Assembly (NCBI GenBank): GCA_029255685.2 | Contig: CM055313.2 | Coordinates: 30,562,579-30,626,578 of the forward strand | DNA: 64,000 bases | Source: Silene conica | Taxonomy: Eukaryota > Streptophyta > Magnoliopsida > Caryophyllales > Caryophyllaceae | Reading direction: 5' to 3' | In this document: in pieces, positions 13,074 through 24,068 of the stretch | Layout of the letters: every line of letters starts with the position of its first letter | Numbering within the stretch: position 1 is the first letter of the stretch | Notes under the pieces: generated by a model | Told to the model about the DNA's origin: nothing | Databases searched by the model: none | What the model saw: only the letters and a program-made list of their open reading frames with translations | Program-made: the position numbers and the translations under genes

Positions 13074-14676
13074 GAACGATCCTCAGGCCTAAACTAAATG
13101 AATCATAATGTACGTAGGAAGAGTCTAATAAAATGAACCCCGAGATGAAACTGATAGGAGCCCCAAAAAGGAACGGGATGAGTTAGGGGCCCCCTCACAC
13201 CAAACCTGGGCCCTTTCTGTTCTGTCTCGGGAACCCAATGAGAGTAATTGAAGAGTGGGGTAGATTATATAGTGACCTAGTTATCTTGTACTAACGTTCT
13301 TGCAGGAGAAGGAATGAGGTAAGTTATGATGTGAAATATGGTTGGTAATATATACTGCGAATCATGAGGTTGATGTTGAATGTTGATTGAGATTTACTAT
13401 TTCTGGTATTGAGAACAAGAGTTTTTGAATATGAGCTTTACTTGTATATGGTGATATGCATGCGGCTATATGATCCCTGAACCGTTAGGTAGAGACATAG
13501 TAAAATGATATGTGTAATGAGTTGATGAGCTATAGCTAGCTAAAAGGTTAGATGTAGGAGAGATATGATCATGATTGACTGGAATGGTTAGTAAAGCCAA
13601 CTATATATGCTATGTCGTTATAGGATGTGGAACCAAGTTAAGCCTTATGGGTAAAGCTAGTAGACCGAACCGGATGTCGTGCCCGTTGATAATTATCTGT
13701 TACTATTCTATGTGTGTATACACTTCTTATTTGCATGCCTTATACTTTGCAAGAGTTTATTGATGGGCTTACTAGGCAAATGTGATCGGAATTTGAGATT
13801 TATGATTGTTATTATTTTTATAATTGTCTTAGCAATCCATGTCTAGTGAAATGCGGAATGTGTTACCCCAAGCCATGAGTACTCTAGGGTTATGTGTTGC
13901 ATAGATTGTACTTAAAGTATATATGACAATTTCTTTTGACACCCAATTAGTTACTAGAGAGTCATGTTTCTATAAGTGGCACCTTGGTGGTTACTGGTAT
14001 ACATATTCGCATACTATTGTGCTGTAATTGTACAATGGTAGGAACTAATACATTGTTCACACATGTGTAACTATGGAATCTTTTCGTGATGCTACTTCTC
14101 AATTTCGCAATACTACCGTCTTGTAGATGACAATTTCAGTTTGAAATAATGATGTTAGTTTGGTACAATGTGATCTCAATGCTTCAAATAATATGTCAAC
14201 GTGTTTCGGAAGATGAATGGTTGAGTTTCGATGTAGTAATGTGAAATTGTAACATAACCAAAATTTTAAATAAACCTCCAGAATGTTTCCTTGTTTGTAC
14301 GGACTGTCATTTTTTTTTAATGTGTTTTGTATTTGAGTATAAAAAATTTTATGTATGAAAACCTCTCGAGTTGGGTTTACAATGCTTTTGTTTTATAGTA
14401 ATAGGAGTTATATTTCGAGAGAAATAAATACTTTAGTTGACAGTGGTCGGCTTGTTACTGTATAGTTCCGTATTGACCCATCTGTTGTAAAGGAAATCAT
14501 TTAAAAACCTGGTAATTGTTATGCATAAATCCAGCTCTACTGTTCAGGATGTGTGTTCGCGTTTTCAAAATGATACGCCATGTAAAATCTGAACGAGTTA
14601 TTTAATTGCGATTTTCTTTGCAAGTTGCCCAATTTTCAGTTGTATTGCTGTAAAGTTCTTGTTCAGACCGATTGAG

Positions 14677-14716
<40 letters not shown>

Positions 14717-15314
14717 TTATAAATAATTCCCTTGAGATATGCACCCGATTCCCTTTTTCCTATGATTCACTAATTCATAATATTTTCTAAAAACTATAAT
14801 AACTCGCAAGATAGCTGAGCTGTTATTTGATTTTGATTTTTGTAAGTTGTGGCATGATGTTTAATTGGTGAATTGTGAGATATGTAAGTTCATATAAAAG
14901 TCTAGTCAAATGTGGATTATGTGATGTGATTCCGTGATCTCCTGATATAGCATCAGTAACATGAATATGCACCTTATTACATAATAACGTAAATTTTGTT
15001 TACTTCTATACAAACTGTTTTCACTAATAGTGATGCGACCTCAATTTAAAAGAAGTGATGTTCGTACGTGATGTTAAAATCATATTCATCAGAAAAGAGT
15101 CGTGACAAGTAGTGGAAGAAATTTGACTGGTAAACTTATTAACATGATATAACAACCTAAGTGTTATAAATAATTCTGATTATTTTGAACAATGTGAATC
15201 TTGTTGATGTTCTTTCGTGTATTAATGGGTTATCTCTGTCTAGTTCCCTGCGATTTCTAATTTTCATAATCTTTTCAAGTATACTGATGTGCCATAAAGA
15301 GAATTGTATATTGC

Positions 15315-15353
<39 letters not shown>

Positions 15354-16995
15354 GTCATAATATATGGAATTATTAATTGGTTGACATGTGAGTCACAGAA
15401 GTATTAGTCGTGTGAATTCATTTACTTTTATCGTTAAAACTTTCATAATTCATGAGTTACAAGGACAATGTTTTAGTAAAGAAAAGTCAAAATGTCTCCG
15501 TATAGCCTTGTTTCGAATTCCAGCTTGTAAAAATTGTCTTTTGACTTGAAATTATAAATTGTCACAAATTACCGCTTCAAGGTTTCAAAAGTTTTAAAGT
15601 TGTATTTCAAAGTGATAATTATCCATGATAACGCTTGATCTTTTAATAATTATAACAATTGTTTGCAATATGACAAATTCTGGACTTACATGTTGATGAA
15701 AGCATGCCCGAATGCTTAATTGTTGCGCATTATATAAACCCTTATGTTGCAAGATATGTATTTTATTAGTCTCATGATAAAAGATGTAAGTTAAGTTATA
15801 CCTAAGTGATCTTGTTAACTTATTAATACCTGGAAATGTTAAACGGTCTTGTGAGTCTATGAATTGTGTATATCTTGTAAGATATGTCAATGCTGCATGT
15901 TTAATTACGTTAATAAATTTTGTCCTATGTCTTTTCTATAATATGTGTACGAACATGAAATGTTTTAATTTGTCAATTATGAACTATGGGTCTCTTGATT
16001 GTTTGCGTTGTTGAGAATATATTGATTTTGTGTTGAAATTTCAATGGTGTGTAGGGTTAGCTACTCTGAATCTGTTTTACTACGTAACACGGTTCTATCG
16101 ATCCTAATACTCTTGTCATTGCTCGAGGTTATATATGTTTACGTGATTATTGCTATGGGTTTCTCATGAGTAGTTATTTGAGTTGAATATTAGTATTTGA
16201 TCTTTTATTTTGGCTGTTAATATTTTCTTCTAATGAGATTGAGTTGATGAGAGTGAGTTGCTCGTGAGTCTAGAACAAAGACCATGGTTGTTTTTGTATT
16301 GATTTTGGGACTGCATTTCAGTATTCTATCGCGTCGTCGTATTCTTTAATCTTGACTCGTGGGTGAGTAGCTTAGGGTTGACACTCTAACTGTGGAACAG
16401 TTCCTTTAATAGAAGGTTTGCCACTATTGACATTGAAATTGAGATGACAATTGGTTACTGGTGTTGAGTTATGAGTTGTTAGGTCGTTGTGCCATATTGT
16501 GTTTTCGGTCCAATGTGACCTTGGTTATTGAGTTATATTCCGGGTTGAGATTGATATTGAGATGGAAGTATGGATTCGCGGTTATTTAGCCAGTTCACTC
16601 ACCCCTTGTCTTTGGTCTTAGATTCGATGACGAGTGTGATACTTGGTTACTTGAAGTAAGATAGTATTATATAAAGTAACGAGTAAGACGGTTTATGAAC
16701 TGAGATTTGCATAATGAGGTTACGGGGACGTAACCATGTCTTAAGTAGGATAGGATTGTAAAATCTTGATGTATTGCAATTTGGTTAATTGATATATTAT
16801 GATTGATTGACTGAGATTTACCATACGTGGAGTCCCCTGTTTGATTGCTATGTTGTGATCATTGGCATGGTCATTTAAGTGTCAGGTATTTTATTTAGTA
16901 TGTTAAACTTTGGGGACAAAGTTTTCTTAACGAGGGTAGAATGTAACATTTCGTGTTTTAAAGCTTATGTAAGCACTACTTGTGATGGCTTTATG
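13074..16995 (+). other. LARD interior, no genes
   Basis: About 3.9 kb of AT-rich DNA without a recognisable coding domain; all open frames are short. It contains two long A runs (14681-14713 and 15319-15349). Near 16906-16950 a Tekay-type terminus is mimicked: GGGGACAAAGTTTTC, then GAGGGTAGAATGTAACA. This is possibly a relic of an older LTR junction. The remainder of the interior lies at 26529-26599. Confidence 0.75.
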
Positions 16996-17687
16996 TGTAA
17001 CAACCCGGATTATAAAACAAAGGAAAAACATATTATAAAAGAATATCAGAGTGTAACTCAATGATAACTGGGTTAAGGTGGCGGAAACACCTTACCCAAA
17101 TCCGGATCGATACTCAAATCGAAAACCAAACTAATACATTATTCAAAGGTTCTTAAAACTTAAAGCAAGGTGCTAAACAATTTATTAAGCTCGCTTCGCA
17201 CTTTCCCCAAGCAAGCATCAACCAAACTGCAACAACCTGAACAACCTGAGAAAGGGGTCGACAATCAGTCGGGAGTAACTAGATGCTCTCCCAGTCATGT
17301 TTACAACAAATGAATGTAACCAACAATCATTAACAATTGAAATGCAAAACAAGTAAACATGTGAGATCATCTATGCTCACGAAAGTCCAATCAAACTTAC
17401 CATCATTTGAAGACACAATACCGCAATCATGTGAAGATATAAACGAGACATGACATGAAAGCAAACTTACCATACCATGATATTCTCAACACCAGACCAA
17501 AGAACCAACGAACCTAGACCATATGCGACCACTAGACCATGAACACTTACAACTCAAGTAACTCACGACTCATAGTAACATAAGGCACGATGCTAGCAAT
17601 AAAGCGTAGCGAAATTGGTGACACGCAATCCATCGCAACAGGAGGCACAAAGCTATCATCGAAGCATAGCGAATAGAGTGAACGCCC

Positions 17688-18111
17688 GTTAGAGCGTATA
17701 ACCACTGCCTCTAACTTGCCAGAGCGTATAACCACTGCCTCTAGCTGACGGAGCGTATAACCACTGCCTCCATCGGTGTGGAGCGTATAACCACTGCCTC
17801 CACGGTACTATGTATAGCGTATAACCACTGCCTATATGCCTAAGACCTGGCCAGACCTCTCGATGCAATAACTGTACACCGAACGACACTCGGGACCCAG
17901 AACGTATAACTGACGAATCTGGCCACCCCCGAACATAGACCAAAATAAATCCCACATCAATGGGTGGCGTTAGTTCATTCCGATAGTATATAACTGATAC
18001 TACCGTCATCTATTCAAACTAGCAAACAACAATGCACAGTATAACTGACTGTACTAACATGCGTGAATACCATCACGACTCAAACCAGTAGAACATCATA
18101 ACAGACTGTCC
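17688..18111 (-). repeat. hairpin array with conserved CAGUUAU-type loop
   Basis: Five units at 17688-17837, spaced 29-34 bp, share the sense loop GCAGTGGTTATACG. Their stems differ: GTTAGAG/CTCTAAC in the first, GGAG/CTCC cores in the third and fourth, TATAG/CTATA in the fifth. Five more hairpins follow (17861, 17897, 17981, 18034, 18091) around CAGTTAT or CTGTTAT. Several stems pair fully only as sense-strand RNA, where plus-strand C-A mismatches become G-U. The same array is at 24761-25184 in the other LTR. Confidence 0.8.
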
Positions 18112-18197
18112 TAATATCAAATGCATAGAAGTATCCAACGACATATGCAAACACAATATTATACAATCACTGAACACAACTCAACATGTGAATTAAG

Positions 18198-18605
18198 TAT
18201 AAACAACCAAAGTTATAGTAACTCTAACTATAACATAAGTAATGGATGCGAGGTTATACTAACCTCAACTATAACTTCCCCATATGGCTTGAGGTTATAG
18301 TAACCTTAGCCAAACCATAACATGAACCTAAAGTTATACTAGCACCAACCATAACCTTGAGTCATACCTCAGGTTTACATTAGTCTCAACTATAACTTTA
18401 GATCGCAACCCCAAGTTATATTAACTTCAGCTATAACTTTAACTTGCAATCAAAGTTATATAGACATCAGCTATAACTTTGACTCGCAACTCAAAGTTAT
18501 ATTAACTTCAGCTATAACTTTGAGTCGTACTCAAGGTTGTACTAGTTTCAGTTATAACCTTGAATCATATTTTCAAAGTTACACATACTTCAACTATAAC
18601 CTTGA
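18198..18605 (-). repeat. array of AAAGTTATA/TATAACTTT hairpins
   Basis: About ten units of roughly 40-46 bp. The best stem is 18490-18501 with 18513-18524 (CTCAAAGTTATA, 12 bp perfect). The next unit (18531-18563) keeps pairing with a compensatory change, AAAG/CTTT becoming AAGG/CCTT. Another 11-bp stem is 18450-18460 with 18472-18482. The second copy is at 25271-25678. Confidence 0.75.
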
Positions 18606-19230
18606 GCAACGCTCTTGGCCATTAGCCGTGTCGCCATCTAGGGTTTTCCTCGCGAACCCTAGTTGCGCACACGACACCCATAACGACTTATCAACACATT
18701 ATAATCCATAATTAAGATAATAAGACATACATAAATATATGAAGCACAATTAATTCATGACAATAAATAATCAAACATGTACTAATCGTACAAACAATCA
18801 TTAAATCATATTAATCACATCAATTGGCATAAACACAATTAAAAGAGAAACACCTAGTTACCTTTTTAGCAAATAAATCTAGAGCTCGTCGTCAACAACG
18901 TAGACGTCTTCTCCAGGTGAAATCTCCACGCCTTTAGTAATTATCACACGTGCCAAAAGAGAGAACGAATCTAATAAATATACTAATTATATAAAACTAT
19001 TAAAATAAAAACGCTTAAAACATGAGACTTACGACGAGGAAAGATAGATCCAAAGAGTAGGATCGATCTAGGCTTGGAAAGCACGAAGGAAAAAGGAAGA
19101 AGAAGTGGCGGCACGAAACCCTAGGCGAAGGGCGTGACACGCGGCACAAGAGGAGAGAAAAAGAAGGAGAGAATTAGGTTTAGGGTTTTGAGAAGATGTG
19201 GAAAAGAAAACAAGGGTTTGGTTTCCCCTC

Positions 19231-19242
19231 TTATATATATAG
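19231..19242 (-). promoter_or_regulatory. TATA box of the Tekay LTR
   Basis: On the sense strand CTATATATATAAGAGG, about 210 bp into the LTR, followed by a pyrimidine-rich stretch as in plant leaders. The promoter copy that would drive the element is the one in the 5' LTR at 26304-26315. Confidence 0.6.
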
Positions 19243-19450
19243 AGAAGCTCATGGGTTTAATCCAAATTTAGGCCCAAAACTCCACCCAACACTCTATTCT
19301 CACATGAGACTTGAGAGTCAAGTAGGCCTTCACCGAATTTCGAGCCCAACGAGCCAAACAAACAAGAAAAGAATATTTTTCCCGAAATAAAATATGAAAT
19401 ATGGGAAAAAGGAATTAAATAAATATATTACGGAAATTAGGGGTGTTACA

Positions 19451-19466
19451 ATCCAACCCCCTAAAA
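19451..19466 (-). promoter_or_regulatory. polypurine tract of the Tekay element
   Basis: On the sense strand TTTTTAGGGGGTTGGAT stands immediately before the 3' LTR, after GAGGACGAAACTTC. The end of the ORF is only 53 bp away. Confidence 0.75.
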
Positions 19467-19503
19467 AGAAGTTTCGTCCTCGAAACTGGAAAAGAGAACT
19501 ACC

Positions 19504-22500
19504 TTACTCGAAAAGATGCGGATGCTTCTCTCTCATCGATGCTTCAGTTTCCCAAGTCTCCTGCTCGAACTTTTGACTCCTCCACAAAACTCGAACCAAA
19601 GGTACAACCTTATTCCTTAACCTCTTCTCCTGTCGTTCCAAAATACGAACAGGTCGTTCCTCGTAAGTCAGGTTAGGCTCAACCTCAATCACATCAGCTT
19701 GTAAGATATGAGAGGGATCACTGCGATAACGACGCAACTGCGACACATGGAAAACATCATGAACCTTTGACAAATTCGGAGGTAAAGCCAACCTATAGGC
19801 TACCTCACCAACTCTCTCGAGCACCTCATAAGGGCCAATGTACTTAGGACTAAGCTTGCCCTTAATCCCAAATCTCTTGACACCTTTCATTGGCGAAACC
19901 TTAAGGAAAACCTTATCACCAACTTCAAACTCAATCGGTCTACGCCGCAGATCTGCATAAGTCTTTTGTCGATCCTGGGCGGCCTTAAGCTTCTCACGAA
20001 TCAATCTCACCTGCTCAATCGACTCCTGAACCAACTCAGGTCCAAGAACGACTGCCTCACTAGCGTCATCCCAACACAAAGGACTACGACACTTTCTTCC
20101 ATAAAGTGCCTCAAACGGAGCCATCTGAATACTAGCTTGGTAACTGTTGTTATAAGAGAACTCCACCAAAGGTAAACTCTTTTCCCAACTAACCTGAAAC
20201 TCTAAAGCACAAGCTCGCAACATGTCCTCGAGCGTTTGGATGGTACGCTCAGTCTGACCATCAGTTGCAGCATGGAAAGCTGTACTCATCTTAAGCTCAC
20301 TGCCCAAAGCTAACTGCAACTTCTTCCAAAACTGAGAACAGAACCTCGGATCACGATCGGAGATGATGTCCTTAGGAACCCCATGAAGACGAATAATCTC
20401 ACGCTGATAAGCATTAGCTAGCTCATCGAGACTCCATGTCTCCTTCATCGGAATGAAATGCGCGACCTTAGTCAAACGATCAACCACGACCCAGATTGCA
20501 TTCATTCCTCTTGGTGACCTCGGCAAACCCATGACAAAGTCCATCGATATAGAATCCCATTTCCATGTAGGAATCTCTAAAGGTTGCAACAAACCACCAG
20601 GTCTCTGATGCTCAAACTTAACCTTCTGGCAAACAAGACATCGACTCACAAACTCGGCGATATCCTTCCTCATATTCGGCCACCAAAAATGTAGTTTCAG
20701 ATCCTTGTACATCTTATCGCTACCAGGGTGAACCGAATAGGGAGAACTATGAGCCTCCTTGAGAATCTTACCCTTTAAGATCTCACAACTAGGTACACAC
20801 CAACGACCATGGAATCGCAGACCATCATCAGGTCCAACGTCGAAGCCCTCGGTGCGACCTTCGCCTATGGCGACTCGAACTCCTTCAAGGAACTTATCTT
20901 CTCTTTGCTTAACTCGAATCTCACTAAGAATCTCGGGTTCAGCAACCATTGCACTTAAATCTAAGCTACCAGGAAGAACTACCTCAAGGCTCATCTTCTG
21001 GAACTCTCGACTTAAGTCATCAGGTAACACCAAAACCGAACTCATAGCGTGACACACCTTGCGACTTAAGGCATCAGCAACCACGTTTGCCTTACCCTCA
21101 TGGTATTGCAGTTCGATCTTATAATCATTAAGCAACTCTAACCAACGTCTCTGCCTCATGTTAAGATCTCTCTGAGTGAAGATATACTTCAAGCTCTTAT
21201 GATCCGTATAAATGTTGCAAGAGACTCCATAAAGGTAGTGTCGCCACAACTTAAGTGCAAACACCACTGCTGCTAACTCAAGATCATGAGTCGGATAATT
21301 CACCTCGTGAACTTTCAACTGACGGGAAGCATAAGCCACAACTTTACCCTTCTGCATCAAGACACAACCCAAACCAGACTTCGATGCATCACAATAGACA
21401 TCGAACTCGACGCCCTCTTCTGGTAAGGTCAACACAGGAGCGGTAGTCAGCCTCTTCTTCAACTCCTGGAAAGCAGATTCGCAAGCCTCAGTCCAAATGA
21501 ACTTGGATTCCTTCTTCATTAACTGAGTCATCGGCCTCGCGATCTTGGAGAAGTCATGCACAAAACGACGATAGTACCCAGCAAGACCAAGGAAACTCCG
21601 AATCTCGTTCACATTCTTTGGACTCTCCCAATCGCTTACAGCTCGAATCTTTGATGGATCAACCATAACTCCATCACCAGATATCACATGACCCAAGAAA
21701 GTTACTTCCTTTAACCAAAACTCGCACTTCGAGAACTTGGCATACCACTTCTGCTTACGCAGTCTCTCCAAAATAACACGAAGGTGGACTTCGTGTTCAA
21801 CTTCATCCTTCGAATAAATCAATATGTCGTCTATGAACACCACGACACATTTATCCAAATACTCGCTGAAAGAGCGATTCATTTGATCCATAAAAACTGC
21901 AGGTGCATTAGTCAACCCGAACGGCATAACAATGAACTCATAATGTCCATATCTCGAACGAAAGGCTGTCTTAGGAATGTCCTCTTTCTTAACCGGAATC
22001 TGATGGTAACCAGACCTCAGATCGATCTTAGAGAACACACTAGCACCACGCAATTGATCAAACAAATCCTCGATCCTCGGTAAAGGATACTTATTCTTGA
22101 TGGTAACCTTGTTCAATTCACGGTAGTCGATGCACAACCGCATACTACCATCCTTCTTCTTGACGAACAAGACTGGAGCACCCCACGGCGAAGCACTTGG
22201 TCTAATAAAACCTTTTTCGATCATCTCCTCAAGTTGCTTCTTAAGTTCCTGTAACTCTGCTGGAGCCATACGATAAGGGGCTTTCGAAATGGGACCAGTA
22301 CCAGGCAACAAATCAATCGAGAACTCTACATCTCGCTCAGGAGGAATACCAGGTAAATCCTCAGGAAAGACATCAGGAAACTCCTTAACCACAGGGATAT
22401 CTTCCAACTTTAACTCTGCTGACACATCACGAACACTGCACAGATAGATCTGATGACCCTTTCTACCCATGCTAACCATCTTCAGAGCAGAAACCCACTT

Positions 22501-23874
22501 AACAGTAGGTGTAACCCTAACACCCTGATAAGAAACCCTCGAACCCATAGGACTCTTGAGCACGATCTTCTGATCACGACACTGAAACCTAGCATCATAT
22601 CGAGCTAACCAATCCATGCCCAGTATAACATCAAACTCTCCTAGTTTGAATTGGACAAGATTAGCTGGAAGGATCGCCCCTGCAATACTGACAGGTACGT
22701 CCTTGAACAGATTGGAGCAAGAAACAATCTCACCCGTAGGAAGGGATATGGAGGTATCAACGGATGATGAAGAAGTGAGTCCAGCTCGGATGGAAAAAGA
22801 TTCGGATACGAAAGACATCGACGCACCCGTATCAAAAAGTACGAAAGCAGATAAAGAGTTAACCAGAAAAGTACCCGTAACGACATCTGGATTAGCATCT
22901 GCCTCTGCACGACTCATAACGAACACTCGACCAGTCCTTGGAGCTTCAGTCTTAGGAGCATCGAACTTTGGCTTCTGGGGACAGTCAATAGCCTTATGTC
23001 CCGGAGCTTTACATGTGAAACATGTGATCGGGTTACCAGACTCACATTGCTTACCTGGGTGGTAAGCCTTCTTGCATTTATAGCAAGTTAAATCCCTCTT
23101 AACTTGAACTTGATCACGCGGAGCATACGAACGAGCCTCGAACTTCTGCTTCTTCTGGGGAGCACTAGAAGCAGAAAAAGATCTCTTCACAAACTTGTTC
23201 TTTGCATTCTCTTCAGCCTCGGTAGCAAGGACCGAATCATAGATGCTGAGAGCACGATCATAGGCCTGCTGGAAAGAAGTCGAAGGAATACCAGACATAG
23301 CAGTCCGGACTTTAGGAGTTAGATTCTTCTCATAACGGCGAGTCCTTGACGCCTCATCCATAGCAACAGAAGTGACGAATCGTGACAGCTTCACGAACTT
23401 GTTGGTGTACTCCTCTACAGTCATGGAACCCTGCTGCAAACGAAGGAATTCCTGCTCCTTTTGCCAGCGCATCTCTTCTGGATAGAACCTCTTCTTTAGA
23501 GCCTCGGAGAAAACAGCCCAACCATACCCTGGTTGTGCTTCTAGACCAGTTCTAGCAAGAGCCCACCAGTTGTCGGCCTCATCCTTTAGATAGTAGGTGG
23601 CGATGTTCACCATCTGATCCTCAGGACACTCAGTAGCAAGGAACAACTTCTCGATCTCTCGAATCCAAGCCTCTAAAGCAGTCGGATCATTCGCACCATC
23701 ATAAGTAGGGGGACGGTGACGAGCAAAACGATCAAACACAGACTGATGCGGACGGTTGTTGTTGTTGTTATTGTTGTTGAGGTGAGTAGTGAAACCTTCG
23801 GCCATGGATGCCAAAGCAGCCTCAAGTCTCCTAATGCGATCGGCATCAGCCTCACCATTTCCGTTGCGCACCAT
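19504..23874 (-). CDS. intact gag-pol polyprotein with chromodomain (Tekay)
   Basis: 1456 codons from ATG 23874, the first ATG after an in-frame TAG 36 bases upstream. In order: retrotransposon Gag (about residues 50-240); two CCHC zinc knuckles (near 263 and 282, [14 protein letters not shown] and [14 protein letters not shown]); protease with LFDTGAS (near 345); RT with [10 protein letters not shown] (near 680); RNase H starting [11 protein letters not shown] (near 825); integrase with an HHCC finger and Asp, Asp, Glu in SMDFVMG, SDRDPRF and GQTERT; C-terminal chromodomain (about 1400-1452, YEERPVRIL to KFEQETWE). No stop or frameshift was seen. The product would copy and integrate the element, and chromodomains in this family guide integration to heterochromatin. 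One oddity is HAATDGQ where relatives usually have HPQTDGQ, next to the catalytic Glu. Confidence 0.97.
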   Translation of the reverse strand: MVRNGNGEADADRIRRLEAALASMAEGFTTHLNNNNNNNNRPHQSVFDRFARHRPPTYDGANDPTALEAWIREIEKLFLATECPEDQMVNIATYYLKDEADNWWALARTGLEAQPGYGWAVFSEALKKRFYPEEMRWQKEQEFLRLQQGSMTVEEYTNKFVKLSRFVTSVAMDEASRTRRYEKNLTPKVRTAMSGIPSTSFQQAYDRALSIYDSVLATEAEENAKNKFVKRSFSASSAPQKKQKFEARSYAPRDQVQVKRDLTCYKCKKAYHPGKQCESGNPITCFTCKAPGHKAIDCPQKPKFDAPKTEAPRTGRVFVMSRAEADANPDVVTGTFLVNSLSAFVLFDTGASMSFVSESFSIRAGLTSSSSVDTSISLPTGEIVSCSNLFKDVPVSIAGAILPANLVQFKLGEFDVILGMDWLARYDARFQCRDQKIVLKSPMGSRVSYQGVRVTPTVKWVSALKMVSMGRKGHQIYLCSVRDVSAELKLEDIPVVKEFPDVFPEDLPGIPPERDVEFSIDLLPGTGPISKAPYRMAPAELQELKKQLEEMIEKGFIRPSASPWGAPVLFVKKKDGSMRLCIDYRELNKVTIKNKYPLPRIEDLFDQLRGASVFSKIDLRSGYHQIPVKKEDIPKTAFRSRYGHYEFIVMPFGLTNAPAVFMDQMNRSFSEYLDKCVVVFIDDILIYSKDEVEHEVHLRVILERLRKQKWYAKFSKCEFWLKEVTFLGHVISGDGVMVDPSKIRAVSDWESPKNVNEIRSFLGLAGYYRRFVHDFSKIARPMTQLMKKESKFIWTEACESAFQELKKRLTTAPVLTLPEEGVEFDVYCDASKSGLGCVLMQKGKVVAYASRQLKVHEVNYPTHDLELAAVVFALKLWRHYLYGVSCNIYTDHKSLKYIFTQRDLNMRQRRWLELLNDYKIELQYHEGKANVVADALSRKVCHAMSSVLVLPDDLSREFQKMSLEVVLPGSLDLSAMVAEPEILSEIRVKQREDKFLEGVRVAIGEGRTEGFDVGPDDGLRFHGRWCVPSCEILKGKILKEAHSSPYSVHPGSDKMYKDLKLHFWWPNMRKDIAEFVSRCLVCQKVKFEHQRPGGLLQPLEIPTWKWDSISMDFVMGLPRSPRGMNAIWVVVDRLTKVAHFIPMKETWSLDELANAYQREIIRLHGVPKDIISDRDPRFCSQFWKKLQLALGSELKMSTAFHAATDGQTERTIQTLEDMLRACALEFQVSWEKSLPLVEFSYNNSYQASIQMAPFEALYGRKCRSPLCWDDASEAVVLGPELVQESIEQVRLIREKLKAAQDRQKTYADLRRRPIEFEVGDKVFLKVSPMKGVKRFGIKGKLSPKYIGPYEVLERVGEVAYRLALPPNLSKVHDVFHVSQLRRYRSDPSHILQADVIEVEPNLTYEERPVRILERQEKRLRNKVVPLVRVLWRSQKFEQETWETEASMREKHPHLFE

Positions 23875-24054
23875 CTGCAAGAACGAATGGTCGTTAAGAG
23901 TGGTAACCTAAATACCACTGCAAACAACTACTCATACACTCTACAAACATAAGCAAACCAACGATTCCTATTGGTTTCTACCCCATTTACTCTCACTCAT
24001 TAACTAAGTCATTTTACTTTAGTCATCATCTAAGCGAGAGTTGGGAGCGTGTTC
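23875..24054 (-). other. Tekay leader with splice-acceptor-like end
   Basis: Short region between the primer site and the ORF. On the sense strand it ends TTCTTGCAG directly before the ATG, a good 3' splice-site consensus. A donor-like AAG/GTAACT lies at 25934-25935 in the 5' LTR. Splicing is a prediction only. Confidence 0.4.
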
Positions 24055-24066
24055 GCTCTGATACCA
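24055..24066 (-). promoter_or_regulatory. primer binding site of the Tekay element (tRNA-Met)
   Basis: On the minus strand TGGTATCAGAGC continues into GAACACG, two bases from the end of the 5' LTR. It is complementary to the initiator tRNA-Met 3' end. Confidence 0.94.
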
Positions 24067-24068
24067 AC

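Larger units (their letters stand above)
16996..19450 (-). repeat. 3' LTR of the Tekay element
   Basis: TGTAACACCCC (minus strand, from 19450) to GGGTTGTTACA (16996). A TATA-like box lies about 210 bp from the sense start, so most of the LTR should be transcribed as R and U5. It holds hairpin arrays at 17688-18111 and 18198-18605. Open frames of 62-106 codons inside it are by-products of the repeats. Confidence 0.94.

Noticed and set aside
17693-17837. Regular repeats with different spacers, CRISPR-like in look
   Set aside because: The DNA is plant retrotransposon LTR, the variable parts pair with each other, and no cas genes are present.
17547-18009. Open frames of 62 and 106 codons on the minus strand, repeated at 24620-25082
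   Set aside because: They follow the hairpin repeats (GSGYTL peptides) inside both LTRs and have no known domain or start context.
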